A DNA stretch of 64,000 nt from Sphingobacterium oryzagri (GCF_028736175.1 NZ_CP117880.1:4464001-4528000); one strand, 5' to 3'; positions 53,049 to 63,320 are shown, numbered from the stretch's first letter. A program made the numbers and translations. Notes: a model not told the origin generated them from the letters alone.

Positions 53049-54146
53049 CTAGCGCATCGGTTGACGCGCCAACATGGTACTCGCGGGATCAATAGCTTGA
53101 TCCAAGGATTGATAATGCTGGATTAATCGCGCAGCCTCGGCTTTAGTGAGGTGGATCACCGCAGCGTGTTTAGGGGAGGAAAAATTAGTCGCCTTCATGA
53201 CTCCTTCATTAAAGTGACCTAAATCCGTAAATGTGTTAAAATCGCTCGTTTCACTGAAGCCAAAATTATGCGGATTGATCCCGTAGATATCGTACATCAG
53301 TACCCATTTTTCTTCACCGATGCGTTTCCACACATTGGGCGCTTCACAAGCCGTTGCTTCTGGATCGCAGTAGGCATCGATATAACGATACCCTTCGTTG
53401 ATTTTTGTAGACACGGCCTGCTTTATGCCGGGCGTGCCATCATGCGCTACGTAAAAAAGATGGTATTGATCACCAACCTTGGTAATATCGCCGTCAATAA
53501 AATTTTTGTTAAACTTAGGATACTGAAAAAGCTGCTTCGGTGCCGTCTCAAGTGCGGTAAAGTCGCTGTTTGCATAGGCATAGTAAAGGCGGTTGAGTCC
53601 GTTTCCGAAACGTAGCGTAAAGTAAACCATGATTTTACCTTGCTCTTGGTCGTAGATAAGTTCGGGTGCCCATATACAACCAATTTCTCCCCAACCGTCA
53701 AACAGTTTATCGAGACGAATAGTAGCCCGTGTCCAGTGAATGAGATCGGGAGATTTCATAAAAACTAATCCGCGGTTGTTTCCCCAGCCATACACCTTGC
53801 CATCACGCTCCCATTCGCTTTCGCGATAGCCCTTATCTTTGGCAAAAATGTGCAAATCGGTCATCGCCATATAAAAATAACCATCGTTACCCCGCATAAT
53901 ATGCGGATCTCGAATACCGCGCTGTTCGGCTATACTATCGCCTGCGATAACGGGTTTACCTGCACGCACATCGGTGAAGCTGTAACCATCCTGACTGACG
54001 GCAAAATAGAGGCCATGTGTCTCATCTTTGAAGTAGACCATCAAATAAGCGGCCATCTGGGAATCGTCTTGTTGGGCGAAAGCAGCCAGACATCCGAAAT
54101 ACAAAAGAAAAAGCGTGCAACATAGTTTTTTTAGCATGGCTAGCAA
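53049..54146 (-). CDS. GH43 family arabinan-acting glycoside hydrolase
   Basis: A 365-residue exported five-bladed propeller enzyme (signal peptide to AAFAQ; start 54146 or ATG 54137). Conserved residues are Asp80 (GIRDPHIM), CIWAPELIYD, FIDGDITKV (Asp218/Asp220) and Glu268 (CEAPNVWK), the usual Asp-Asp-Glu frame of GH43. It probably removes alpha-L-arabinofuranosyl units. It is the last gene of the araB-led run, convergent with the HTCS gene at a 10-bp gap; a hairpin at 54169-54196 separates it from GH51. Confidence 0.85.
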   Translation of the reverse strand: MLAMLKKLCCTLFLLYFGCLAAFAQQDDSQMAAYLMVYFKDETHGLYFAVSQDGYSFTDVRAGKPVIAGDSIAEQRGIRDPHIMRGNDGYFYMAMTDLHIFAKDKGYRESEWERDGKVYGWGNNRGLVFMKSPDLIHWTRATIRLDKLFDGWGEIGCIWAPELIYDQEQGKIMVYFTLRFGNGLNRLYYAYANSDFTALETAPKQLFQYPKFNKNFIDGDITKVGDQYHLFYVAHDGTPGIKQAVSTKINEGYRYIDAYCDPEATACEAPNVWKRIGEEKWVLMYDIYGINPHNFGFSETSDFNTFTDLGHFNEGVMKATNFSSPKHAAVIHLTKAEAARLIQHYQSLDQAIDPASTMLARQPMR

Positions 54147-54168
54147 GGTTTAGGAGGTTAACAAAAGA

Positions 54169-54196
54169 GCAGAGACGCCGGGTGTAACGTCTCTGC
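54169..54196 (-). terminator. stem-loop between GH51 and GH43 genes
   Basis: GCAGAGACG (54169-54177) pairs with CGTCTCTGC (54188-54196). On the minus strand it is followed by TCTTTTGTT, so it may partly stop transcription or protect the upstream message. Confidence 0.6.
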
Positions 54197-54215
54197 AAAA
54201 CCGATAGCGGTTTTT

Positions 54216-56180
54216 TTATTTCACAGGTAGTTTAATCACAGTAAATGAGTACGGCGGAAAACTTTCTTTGATAGTTTTACCTTTGTACGTGGCAGTTTGC
54301 TGCTTGGGCTGTATGGCCAACGGCTCTTCCAAACTATTAGCGATATGCAGGTCTGCATTGGCCAAAACAATCTTGGTTGCTGCGCCCGAAATTTTACGTT
54401 TAGAAGTGATATCAATGCTTGCATCAACAGGCTTATCGTTGTAATTGATAAACTTAATGATCAGCTCTTTCGTCTGCTCGTCATACACGGTAGAAGCATA
54501 AACGCTGTCTTGCCCCGTCACATTGGCCTGATTGCGCGTTATCGGAATGATATCGGTTCCTTTGTTTAACGCGTAGAGCTTTTGCACCTGGTAGCTGGGC
54601 GTTCCGTAAACTTGTAGATTATCTACCCAAATCAAATCGGGCGACCATTGCCAACCGTCTACATGGCCAAAGAGCGGTGCATAAGAAGCCATCTGCACGA
54701 CATCGCCATTGCGCTCCAGGCCAGTCAGGAATGCAGCTTCAGAAAGCGCTGCTTCCCAGGTGCTGCGCCCCGGCCCGTTCGGTCTTGTGGTGTGTGAAGC
54801 ATATTCGCCAGCAAAAATCTTCGATCCATTCCGATCGTAATCGTCGTAACGCGCTGCGCCAGACAGAAACCAGGATGGCGGTCTGTAATAGTGCTCATCA
54901 ATGATATCGATATCCATGCCGCGAAGACGCTCATCAAGAAATGCGAAACGATCGCCCTCGGGATCTGTGCCCGAACTCGCGATTATTGCAATTTCCGGAT
55001 GTTTTTCTTTCAACACCTTTTTGAAAGCGGCTAGGCGCTCAACATATTGCGGACCCCAGTTTTCATTGCCCACGCCGAGCATTTTTAGATTAAACGGAGC
55101 AGGATGTCCCATCTCGGCACGCAATTTACCCCAGGCTGTCTGGCTATCGCCATTGGCAAACTCAATCAAGTCTAACGCGTCTTGAATGTAGGTATCGAGC
55201 TCCTCCATCGGAACAACCTCGCCGGTATTAAACTGGCAAGCCATTCCACAGTTAAGTATAGGCACAGCTTCAGCACCGATATCTTCTGCTAACAAGAAAT
55301 ACTCGTAAAATCCTAATCCGAATGTTTGAAAATAATCGGGCGTAAGTCGGTTTTTAAACTCCGTATTCCAACGGTTGATAATTAATTCACGTTGCTCAAT
55401 TGGCCCGACAGTTTTCTTCCACTGAAAACGATTAGCCAAATCTCTTCCTTCCACGATACAGCCCCCGGGAAAACGGATGAACCCCGGCTTCATATCAGCA
55501 AGGATCTGCACCATATCTTTCCGTAGTCCTTTCGGTCTATTTTTCCAGGTCGCTGTCGGAAATAAAGACAGCATATCCAGTTCGGCTACACCCGTGCCTT
55601 CGATCCACACATTCAGTTTGGCCTTTGCGGTGGTTTCTGCAGCGGTAAATTTCACTTCTGCCGACTGCCAACCCGTTTCACCAGCATCTAGAGACAAGCT
55701 TGATTTTCCAATCAGCTTATCGTTTTCATCCAGCAATTCCACGCTCAAGGATAAACCAGGTGTTAGCTGCTTGTAAAGTAACGAAAACACATAGCTTTCT
55801 CCCTGGCGAACACCCATACCGCGGAAACCCTCATTTTGCAATCCCATTGCTATCGCATCTGGCTTGTTGATCTTTAACGAGCGCGCATTGCCTTTACGCT
55901 TGTTATCGTTCACAATCAACATTGACCCTTCGGGCACCTCCTGCAATTTTTTCCAACCCATCCAGGGATTGTCAAACTCAAAAGATCTGTTTTTAACCAA
56001 CTCTGCATAAATGCCACCATCTGCTCCCAAGTTGATATCTTCGAAGAATACTCCCCACATATGTGGGGAAATTTTGCCGGTAGGCTTGTCTAGCTGCACG
56101 TTAAAATTTAACGGCTCCTGTGCAAAAAGTCTTCCGGCACCAACAGCTAGCAGTGTGGCTAGCGCTATTATTTTTTTCAT
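54216..56180 (-). CDS. GH51 alpha-L-arabinofuranosidase
   Basis: A 654-residue exported enzyme (signal peptide ending LFAQ). Residues about 100-205 form a carbohydrate-binding-like beta domain. The TIM barrel shows the acid/base Glu373 (LGVGNENWG) and nucleophile Glu459 (IFAGEYASH), typical of GH51; RFPGGCIVEG is also conserved. It cleaves alpha-1,2/1,3/1,5-L-arabinofuranosides with retention, delivering free arabinose. It follows galM in the arabinose operon. Confidence 0.93.
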   Translation of the reverse strand: MKKIIALATLLAVGAGRLFAQEPLNFNVQLDKPTGKISPHMWGVFFEDINLGADGGIYAELVKNRSFEFDNPWMGWKKLQEVPEGSMLIVNDNKRKGNARSLKINKPDAIAMGLQNEGFRGMGVRQGESYVFSLLYKQLTPGLSLSVELLDENDKLIGKSSLSLDAGETGWQSAEVKFTAAETTAKAKLNVWIEGTGVAELDMLSLFPTATWKNRPKGLRKDMVQILADMKPGFIRFPGGCIVEGRDLANRFQWKKTVGPIEQRELIINRWNTEFKNRLTPDYFQTFGLGFYEYFLLAEDIGAEAVPILNCGMACQFNTGEVVPMEELDTYIQDALDLIEFANGDSQTAWGKLRAEMGHPAPFNLKMLGVGNENWGPQYVERLAAFKKVLKEKHPEIAIIASSGTDPEGDRFAFLDERLRGMDIDIIDEHYYRPPSWFLSGAARYDDYDRNGSKIFAGEYASHTTRPNGPGRSTWEAALSEAAFLTGLERNGDVVQMASYAPLFGHVDGWQWSPDLIWVDNLQVYGTPSYQVQKLYALNKGTDIIPITRNQANVTGQDSVYASTVYDEQTKELIIKFINYNDKPVDASIDITSKRKISGAATKIVLANADLHIANSLEEPLAIQPKQQTATYKGKTIKESFPPYSFTVIKLPVK

Positions 56181-56198
56181 CGACTTGCTCTCCTCTTG

Positions 56199-57347
56199 CT
56201 ACTTTCGTTGTGAAAATTTATACGCTGTTTTTGAGGTATAGGTTTGTCCGGGTTTTAGCAGCGTAGATTTAAATGATGGCTGGTTGGGTGCATCTGGAAA
56301 ATGCTGTGTTTCCAAACAAAATGCCGAGCGAAAAGGATAGGCTTTGCCACCTTTCCCCGTCGGATCGCTATCGGCCATAAAATTACCGCTGTAAAATTGT
56401 AAGCCGGGTTCTGTGGTAAAAATCTGCATTTCGATACCTGTCTGGGGTGCATAAACAGTAGCCACTTGCTGATAGCCTTCTTTCTTGTTTAATTCGAAGT
56501 TATGATCGTATCCTTTACCAATCTTCAGCTGTGCATTTTCGTCGGCTATACGATCGCCGATAAGCTTAGGTTTCCGAAAGTCGAAAGCCGTCCCTTCGAC
56601 AGGCAAGCTTTTTCCTGTGGGGATCAACGTGCTGTCTACTTCGGTAATCGCGTCGGCATCAATCTGCAACTCATGATCTAAAATGCTCGCCGTCCCGGCG
56701 CCGTTAAGATTGAAGTAAGCATGGTTTGTAAGATTCAATACCGTTTCTTTATCCGTGGTAGCTTTGTAGTCGATGGCCAACTCACCGGTACTTGTTAATG
56801 TATAGGTCACTTCCATACGCACTGTACCCGGATAGCCGGCTTCTTTATCGGGAGAAGTGTAGGCTAAGGTCACAGCAGTATCTGAACTTGCCGTAACTTC
56901 CCATACTTTGTTATACACACCATTTGTACCGCCGTGCAACGAATTTTTTCCATCGTTTTTTTCCAGCGCATAGCTTTCTCCATTGAGCGAAAAGGTTGCA
57001 TTGCCTATTCTGTTTCCGTAGCGCCCTACAATAGCACCATAAAAATTACTGGCGTTCTGCTTAAACTCATCGGCACGGTCGTAGCCCAAAATAATGTCCG
57101 TCGGGTTACCTTGTTTGTCTTGAACATCCAACGTGACCAAACGTGCACCATAATTGGTTAGTGAAGCGCTTAATGTGCCGTTATGCAATTTATAAAGCTT
57201 TACTTCCTTACCGTCAATGGTTGTATCAAAGCTGGCCTGCGTGCTATCGCCCGCTACGTGATCGGTTGTTTGCTTAGTTGCTCCCTGCTGACAGGCGTAA
57301 GTAAACGCTGATGCGATCAAAACCGCTGCAAAAAATTTCCTGTTCAT
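56199..57347 (-). CDS. galM: aldose 1-epimerase (mutarotase), lipoprotein
   Basis: A 382-residue protein with lipobox TYAC (Cys19), so periplasmic and lipid-anchored. GRYGNRIGNATF, the catalytic His in LNLTNHAYFNLNG and the catalytic Glu in FCLETQHFPDAP mark it as a galactose mutarotase-type enzyme. In this operon it would interconvert anomers of L-arabinose before uptake or isomerisation. It lies 35 bp after the symporter gene. Confidence 0.92.
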   Translation of the reverse strand: MNRKFFAAVLIASAFTYACQQGATKQTTDHVAGDSTQASFDTTIDGKEVKLYKLHNGTLSASLTNYGARLVTLDVQDKQGNPTDIILGYDRADEFKQNASNFYGAIVGRYGNRIGNATFSLNGESYALEKNDGKNSLHGGTNGVYNKVWEVTASSDTAVTLAYTSPDKEAGYPGTVRMEVTYTLTSTGELAIDYKATTDKETVLNLTNHAYFNLNGAGTASILDHELQIDADAITEVDSTLIPTGKSLPVEGTAFDFRKPKLIGDRIADENAQLKIGKGYDHNFELNKKEGYQQVATVYAPQTGIEMQIFTTEPGLQFYSGNFMADSDPTGKGGKAYPFRSAFCLETQHFPDAPNQPSFKSTLLKPGQTYTSKTAYKFSQRK

Positions 57348-57382
57348 ATCTTTAAAAGTTTATAGTAGTTATTAGCTGCATG

Positions 57383-59086
57383 CTACGACCAAAAGCGCAC
57401 ATAAATAGCGGTAACGAGCAACAATGTTACGACGATCAACACCATAACAGAAGGCTCGACTTTAAACATTTTTTTATCCAATTCGAATGCTTTCGGATTC
57501 TCTTTCGGGCCAAACAAGCTTACTAAAATCATTAATGCCAGTGTAAAAGCAAACGCTAAACCCATACAAATCTGGAAGGGAATTTCGTATTGACCAGCTC
57601 TATTTAAATAAGCGGTATATAGCCAGGTTTCCGGACCGAGCACCTTTGTCGCGAACTCATTGAAGAATACAGATAATCCAAAACCGGTAATCAAACCCGT
57701 AATGGCTGCAGGCCCGGTCGTGCGTTTCCAGAACATACCCAATAAAAACATCGCAAAAACTCCCGGACTAATAAAACCAGTATATTTCTGGATAAAGGTA
57801 AACCCACCGGCACCTCCGATACCAAGTGTATCATTCCAGGTGAATAATACCGATACCAAAATAGATATGACGATGGTGATTTTCCCTACCCACACCATTT
57901 TAGTTTCGCTGGCTTCTTTGCTAATGTATTTTTTATAGATATCTAAGGTAAAAATCGTCGCGATACTGTTTGCTTTTCCTGCCAAGCCGGCCACAATAGC
58001 TGCGGTCAACGCGGCTAATGCCAGACCTTTCATACCATTTGGCAAGTAGCCCAAGATTGCGGAATATGCATTATCGGCGTGGAAAACGCCTCCTGGTGCC
58101 ATCTCTTCCTGCAAAGCCCCATTCTTATACAAAACGTACGCAGCAATACCAGGCAACATCACGATAATCGGCATCAATAATTTTAATAAACCGGCAAATA
58201 AAATGCCGGTACGTGCGGTTTTCAAGTCGGCACCCAACGCACGTTGTGTGATATATTGATTACAGCCCCAGTAATTTAGGTTGACGATCCAGATACCTGC
58301 AAGGTACATTCCGATTCCGGGAAGCATCAAGTACTTGTTGATCTCTTCCTGTGAAGCGCCTGGTCCTGGCTTGTCGACAATCATCTTAAAATGATTTGGC
58401 GAATCTTCCATCAGCTTATTAAATCCGGCTAAAACATCTTTACCGAGTCCGAAATGTTCACTAACTAAAGTTAATGCTACATACGTTGTTGCTACACCAC
58501 CAATAATAAGCACAACTACCTGGATAACATCTGTAAAACCAATGACACGCATTCCGCCTAAGGTGATAATAACCGCGAAGACAGCCAAGGCAACCATAAT
58601 CATGTGGAAGCTATCGCCCCCGCCGGCCATGCTGGAAATCGCAATGGCACCTAAGTAAAGAATAGAAGTCAGATTAACAAAGACGTATAAAAACAACCAA
58701 AAAACCGCCATAATAAGACTCGTTGTCTCGTTGTAACGATTATTCAGAAACTGCGGCATCGTAAAGATCTTATTTTTCAGGTATACGGGTATAAACCATA
58801 CGGCGACGATGATCAGCGCTACAGCCGCGATCAGTTCGTAAGCCGCGACGGCAATACCCACCTCGAAGCCATTACCGCTCATCCCGATAAATTGCTCAGC
58901 GGAAATGTTGGAAGCGATTAACGAGGCACCAATAGCCCACCAGGTTAACGATCCCTCGGCAAGAAAATAATCTTTACTGCTGCTTTGTGCGCTTGTTTTC
59001 TTTCGGTAAATCCAGTAGCCGTATCCGGCTACAATAAAGAAGTAGATTACGAAGATAACGTAGTCTACCGTTGCAAATTTTTCCAT
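57383..59086 (-). CDS. sodium/sugar symporter (SSS family), probable L-arabinose importer
   Basis: A 567-residue protein with about 14 membrane spans. GYWIYRKKTSAQSSSKDYFLAEGSL is split by loops but begins as in vSGLT; ASLIASNISAEQFIGMSG is the Na+/sugar-binding helix; RALGADLKTARTGILFAG is also conserved. Length matches SGLT-type proteins. Its place between araA and galM makes L-arabinose the likely substrate. It follows araA by 73 bp, with a hairpin in the gap. Confidence 0.9.
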   Translation of the reverse strand: MEKFATVDYVIFVIYFFIVAGYGYWIYRKKTSAQSSSKDYFLAEGSLTWWAIGASLIASNISAEQFIGMSGNGFEVGIAVAAYELIAAVALIIVAVWFIPVYLKNKIFTMPQFLNNRYNETTSLIMAVFWLFLYVFVNLTSILYLGAIAISSMAGGGDSFHMIMVALAVFAVIITLGGMRVIGFTDVIQVVVLIIGGVATTYVALTLVSEHFGLGKDVLAGFNKLMEDSPNHFKMIVDKPGPGASQEEINKYLMLPGIGMYLAGIWIVNLNYWGCNQYITQRALGADLKTARTGILFAGLLKLLMPIIVMLPGIAAYVLYKNGALQEEMAPGGVFHADNAYSAILGYLPNGMKGLALAALTAAIVAGLAGKANSIATIFTLDIYKKYISKEASETKMVWVGKITIVISILVSVLFTWNDTLGIGGAGGFTFIQKYTGFISPGVFAMFLLGMFWKRTTGPAAITGLITGFGLSVFFNEFATKVLGPETWLYTAYLNRAGQYEIPFQICMGLAFAFTLALMILVSLFGPKENPKAFELDKKMFKVEPSVMVLIVVTLLLVTAIYVRFWS

Positions 59087-59113
59087 GTTTTTGTGTACTG
59101 GTTATGAAGCAAG

Positions 59114-59150
59114 CTTTCCGGCGCCGATGTAAAGACAGCGCGCCGGAAAG
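59114..59150 (-). promoter_or_regulatory. intercistronic hairpin between araA and the symporter
   Basis: CTTTCCGGCGC (59114-59124) and GCGCCGGAAAG (59140-59150) form an 11-bp GC-rich stem with no T tract after it. It may set relative expression of araA and the symporter by mRNA processing or stability. Confidence 0.6.
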
Positions 59151-59159
59151 TATGTAGGT

Positions 59160-60662
59160 TTATTTTTTCAGCAAGTAATAGAGTTCATTCCATCTCAGCT
59201 GATTCTCCAAGTTTGTTAACGTTGTCGTTTCATCAATCACAACGTATTCCAAACCGGCAATTCGTGAAAAATCTTCCAGGTATTCTGGTGTCAGACTTAA
59301 ACTATACGCCGTATGGTGTGCACCCCCGGCCAATATCCAAGCACTACAACCAGTTTTCATATCTGGAAGTGGTTTCCACAACACACGGGCAACCGGTAAT
59401 TTCGGAAGCTCTTCTGCCACCGGAACGCCCTCTACTTTGTTAACGATAAGACGGAAGCGCGTACCCATATCGACTAACGATGCATTTAACGCGGCTCCGC
59501 TGATACCGTTGAATACCAAACGCGCTGGATCTGCTTTTCCGCCAATACCCAATGGATGCACTTCAATACGTGGTTTATCGGCTGCTAATGCTGCATCGAC
59601 TTCCAACATATGCGATCCCAATACCAGCGCATTGTTTGGATCAAAGTTGTACGTATAATCTTCCATAAAAGCCGTTGTTCCGGCCAGACCGGCGCCCATC
59701 ACTTTACAAGCACGTACCAACGCTGGCGTTTTCCAGTCGCCCTCACCTGCAAATCCATAGCCATCAGCCATCAGGCGTTGAACAGCCAAACCTGGCAGTT
59801 GGATCATGCCGTGCAGATCTTCAAACGTATCGGTAAAACCTTTGTAGTTTCCTGCTTCTAAGAATTTACGAAGGCCTAATTCAATTTTAGCCGCTTCGAT
59901 TAGACTTTGACGTTGCTCGCCACCTTCAACCACATTGTCCGCTAAAGTATACGTATCCGCATATTCTTTTAGGAGCGTATTGATTTCGTCTTCTGTTACC
60001 GCATTGATAACGGCAACCAAATCACCAATAGCATACGTATTTACGGAAAAACCAAATTGGCTTTCGGCAGAAACTTTATCGCCATCGGTTACGGCGACAT
60101 AGCGCATATTATCACCAAAACGCACAAATTTAGCGCCTTGCCAATCTTGCCAAGCGGCTGCAGCTCTAGCCCAAACGTTGATACGCTCGATCACTTCTTC
60201 ATCTTGCCAGTGGCCGGTAACCACTTTTCTGGCGATATTTAAGCGGCTAACGATATGTCCAAACTCTCTGTCGCCATGCGCACTCTGGTTTAGATTCATA
60301 AAGTCCATATCAATGCTACTCCATGGAATATCACGATTGTATTGCGTATGCAAGTGTAACAAAGGCTTTTGCAATGCATTCAATCCTCTGATCCACATTT
60401 TTGCGGGAGAGAAGGTGTGCATCCAGGTAATAATGCCTACGCAATTTGCCGCTGTATTGGCCGCTACTAGCGTGTTGTAAATCTCTTCTGTATTCTTGAC
60501 GATCGGCTTGTAAACTACCGTAACCGGGATACCTTGATGCGCAGAAAGGTATTGTGCTATTTCTTCGGCATGCACGGCTACCTCGCGTAGTGTCTCTTCG
60601 CCATATAAGTCTTGGCTACCGGTAACAAACCAAACTTCGAATTTCTTTAAGTCAATATTCAT
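59160..60662 (-). CDS. araA: L-arabinose isomerase
   Basis: A 500-residue cytoplasmic enzyme that turns L-arabinose into L-ribulose using Mn2+. FEVWFVTGSQDLYGEETL and the metal-binding region around GEGDWKTPALVRACKVM, LGSHMLEVDAALA and GGAHHTAYS match AraA. The Glu and His ligands seen in other AraA proteins are present in these segments. It follows araD by 70 bp and precedes the symporter. Confidence 0.96.
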   Translation of the reverse strand: MNIDLKKFEVWFVTGSQDLYGEETLREVAVHAEEIAQYLSAHQGIPVTVVYKPIVKNTEEIYNTLVAANTAANCVGIITWMHTFSPAKMWIRGLNALQKPLLHLHTQYNRDIPWSSIDMDFMNLNQSAHGDREFGHIVSRLNIARKVVTGHWQDEEVIERINVWARAAAAWQDWQGAKFVRFGDNMRYVAVTDGDKVSAESQFGFSVNTYAIGDLVAVINAVTEDEINTLLKEYADTYTLADNVVEGGEQRQSLIEAAKIELGLRKFLEAGNYKGFTDTFEDLHGMIQLPGLAVQRLMADGYGFAGEGDWKTPALVRACKVMGAGLAGTTAFMEDYTYNFDPNNALVLGSHMLEVDAALAADKPRIEVHPLGIGGKADPARLVFNGISGAALNASLVDMGTRFRLIVNKVEGVPVAEELPKLPVARVLWKPLPDMKTGCSAWILAGGAHHTAYSLSLTPEYLEDFSRIAGLEYVVIDETTTLTNLENQLRWNELYYLLKK

Positions 60663-60732
60663 TTGAATCGTATTAATTGTTGTGGATCAGGCGTTGCTAA
60701 ATCCGTATTTTATGATGGTTGTTTCGTAAATC

Positions 60733-61428
60733 TTATTCTTGTCCGTAATAGGCCTCTCCGCCATGTTTACGTTCGTAATGTTTCCTGATCAAGGCATCTT
60801 TTAGTCGTGGTGCTTGCGGATTGATCTGCTCCGTAAGTAGTGCCATTTGCGCTACTGTTTCCAGCACAGCGCTGTTGTAAACCGATTTGATACCTGTCTT
60901 TCCCCAGGCAAAAGGTGCATGATTACCAACCAAAACCATTTCGACTTCCTTGTAGTCTAGTTGCTGTTCTTCAAAGTGATTGATGATCTGAAATCCTGTT
61001 TCATATTCGTAATTTCCTAAAATCATTTCATCGCTCATCGGTGCTGCACAAGGAATATCTGTTGTTAAATGGTCGGCATGTGTGGTTCCGAAAATAGGTA
61101 TATCACGTTGGCTTTGTGCCCAAGCCGTAGCGTAGGTAGAATGGGTATGCGTGATGCCGCCTATGCCTTCCCAATGCTTATACAGAACGGCATGCGTTTT
61201 TGTATCAGAAGAAGGACGTAACTTGCCTTCAACAATGTTGCCGTCGAAATCGACAATAACCATCTGCTCGGGCGACAAGTCTTCATAGGGTACACCACTC
61301 GGCTTGATGGCAAATACGCCTCGCGAACGGTCTGCAACACTCACATTTCCGAAGGTAAAAAGTACTAACCCCAATTTAGGCAGTTGCATATTGCAATGAT
61401 AAGCTTCGTCTTTAATTGATTGGTACAT
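60733..61428 (-). CDS. araD: L-ribulose-5-phosphate 4-epimerase
   Basis: A 231-residue class II aldolase-like zinc enzyme. FGNVSVADRSRGVFAIKPSG is the phosphate-binding motif; THTHSTYATAWAQ and THADHLTTDIPCA contain the zinc-binding His residues. It makes D-xylulose 5-phosphate for the pentose phosphate pathway. It lies between araB and araA; the gap to araB holds an AT-rich repeat. Confidence 0.95.
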   Translation of the reverse strand: MYQSIKDEAYHCNMQLPKLGLVLFTFGNVSVADRSRGVFAIKPSGVPYEDLSPEQMVIVDFDGNIVEGKLRPSSDTKTHAVLYKHWEGIGGITHTHSTYATAWAQSQRDIPIFGTTHADHLTTDIPCAAPMSDEMILGNYEYETGFQIINHFEEQQLDYKEVEMVLVGNHAPFAWGKTGIKSVYNSAVLETVAQMALLTEQINPQAPRLKDALIRKHYERKHGGEAYYGQE

Positions 61429-61643
61429 GATAAAAATTAAAAAGTCAAAATTAAAAAGTCAAAAGATTGAAAATTCAAAAGTTAAAAGTCAAAAGCTACT
61501 AGCTTGAAAAGTCAAAAACTACTAGCTTGAAAAAATTAAAAAGTCAAAAGATTGAAAATTCAAAAATTAAAAGTTAAAAACTTAAAAAGCTTGTATTGTA
61601 TAAAACCAAAAGCACGGATTACTAACTCAAAAGTGCTGATCGA
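61429..61643. repeat. AT-rich repeat cluster between araB and araD
   Basis: 215 bp built of short AAAAGTCAAAA-like units. Exact duplications include a 31-bp segment (61450-61480 = 61535-61565) and CTACTAGCTTGAAAA (61496 and 61519). It carries no reading frame and lies within the araBDA transcript on the minus strand, where it would be U-rich. Confidence 0.8.
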
Positions 61644-63320
61644 TTATGCTTTGTGTGTTTCGATAAACTCACCAACTTCCTTATAGCGTTTGTAGCGCGC
61701 GGCATAGATATTTACCATATCTGGTCGAGGTTCATACGTTTTCTCAAAGCCCTGCCCCATCGCATCCATAGCGTCTTCCACACGTGCATAAATGCCGGCT
61801 GCCGTCGCGGCAAACATAGCGGCACCAATAGCGCAGGTTTGTTCTGTTTTATGAATGCGGATTGGCATATTCATCACGTCGGCCATGGTTTGCATAATGT
61901 AAGGCGCCTTTTTTGCCACACCGCCCAAACCGATCAATCCTTTTACGGGAATACCTTGGTCGATAAAACGATCGACAATACTTTTTGCACCAAAGCAGGT
62001 CGCTTCTACTATTGCTCTAAAGATTCGCGGTGCATCTGTACCCAGATGAAGTCCTTGGATAGCACCTTTTAAAGTTTGGTCGGCATCTGGTGTGCGACGG
62101 CCGTTAAACCAATCAATTGCCAGTTCTGAAGATAGCGTTACCGGAAGTGCTTCTGCTTTTTTGCTAAGCGCAGGTATTAATTGGCTATCGATCAATGCTG
62201 TAATCTTTTCAACATCATCTTCCGCGATGCCCTGCGCTTCTGCCAAAAGATTGGCCACAGGCCACATCAAGATCTGTTTAAACCAGGCATAAGCATCGCC
62301 GAAAGCCGATTGTCCGGCTTCCATGCCGATCATGCCCGGAATAATGGAACCATCAACCTGGCCGCAAATTCCTTTTACCAACGTATCTGCTACTTCTTCT
62401 TTTGGAGCGACCAGCATATCGCAGGTCGATGTTCCCATAACTTTGCTGAGGTAATATGGCTCAATTTGCCCGCCTACAGCGCCCATATGACAATCAAACG
62501 CGCCGACGCCGATCACGACATCGCTGGATAAACCTAAACGCGTAGCCCACTCTTCGGATAGATTCCCTGCGGATTCGGCAGATGTATATGTTTCTGTAAA
62601 AAGTCGCTCGGTAATACCATCGAGTAATGGATCTAGCGAACTAAAAAAGTTATTCGGCGGTAAACCGCCTTCAAACGCTGCTGCCCACAAAGATTTATGC
62701 CCTGCCGCACAGACGCTCCTTTTGATAGCAGCCGCTCGTGTTCCGCCAGTCAACAAAAATGGAATATAATCACAGTGCTCTACCCAGGTGTACAGCGCAG
62801 AACGAACAGACTCATCGGCGCGCAAAACGTGCAGTAATTTTGCCCAAAACCATTCGGACGAATAAATGCCGCCTACGTATTGTAAATAATCGATATCAAA
62901 TTGCTTAGCATGATCGTTGATTTCCTGCGCTTCGCCGACAGCGGTATGATCTTTCCACAAGACAAACATCGCATTGGGATTATCCGCAAACTCGTCTAAC
63001 AAAGCCAGAGGAACGCCAGCTTCGTTGACCGCGACAGGCGTAGACCCGGTCGTATCAACCGATATTGCCTTTACATCTTTTGCAATCGAAGCGCCGCCAG
63101 CTTTGGCTATACATTCCGTTATCGTAGACTCCAGGCCTTCGATATAATCCAGCGGATGCTGGCGAAATTGGCTGGCCGAAGCATCGCAGAAGGCGCCTTT
63201 TTTCCATCTCGGATAATAAAATACCGATGAAGAAACTTCTTCGCCACTATTTGCGTCTACCAGAACCGATCGAACGGAGTCACTCCCATAATCTACGCCG
63301 ATCACATACGATTTATTCAT
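61644..63320 (-). CDS. araB: ribulokinase
   Basis: A 558-residue FGGY-family kinase that phosphorylates L-ribulose to ribulose 5-phosphate. YVIGVDYGSDSVRSVLVDA is the N-terminal phosphate 1 motif, VDTTGSTPVAV and GIGAFDCHMG-type segments are present (here VIGVGAFDCHMGAVG), and GLIGLGGVAKKAPYIMQ is the FGGY signature region. It is the first gene of the arabinose operon and starts 372 bp from the divergent regulator. Confidence 0.95.
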   Translation of the reverse strand: MNKSYVIGVDYGSDSVRSVLVDANSGEEVSSSVFYYPRWKKGAFCDASASQFRQHPLDYIEGLESTITECIAKAGGASIAKDVKAISVDTTGSTPVAVNEAGVPLALLDEFADNPNAMFVLWKDHTAVGEAQEINDHAKQFDIDYLQYVGGIYSSEWFWAKLLHVLRADESVRSALYTWVEHCDYIPFLLTGGTRAAAIKRSVCAAGHKSLWAAAFEGGLPPNNFFSSLDPLLDGITERLFTETYTSAESAGNLSEEWATRLGLSSDVVIGVGAFDCHMGAVGGQIEPYYLSKVMGTSTCDMLVAPKEEVADTLVKGICGQVDGSIIPGMIGMEAGQSAFGDAYAWFKQILMWPVANLLAEAQGIAEDDVEKITALIDSQLIPALSKKAEALPVTLSSELAIDWFNGRRTPDADQTLKGAIQGLHLGTDAPRIFRAIVEATCFGAKSIVDRFIDQGIPVKGLIGLGGVAKKAPYIMQTMADVMNMPIRIHKTEQTCAIGAAMFAATAAGIYARVEDAMDAMGQGFEKTYEPRPDMVNIYAARYKRYKEVGEFIETHKA

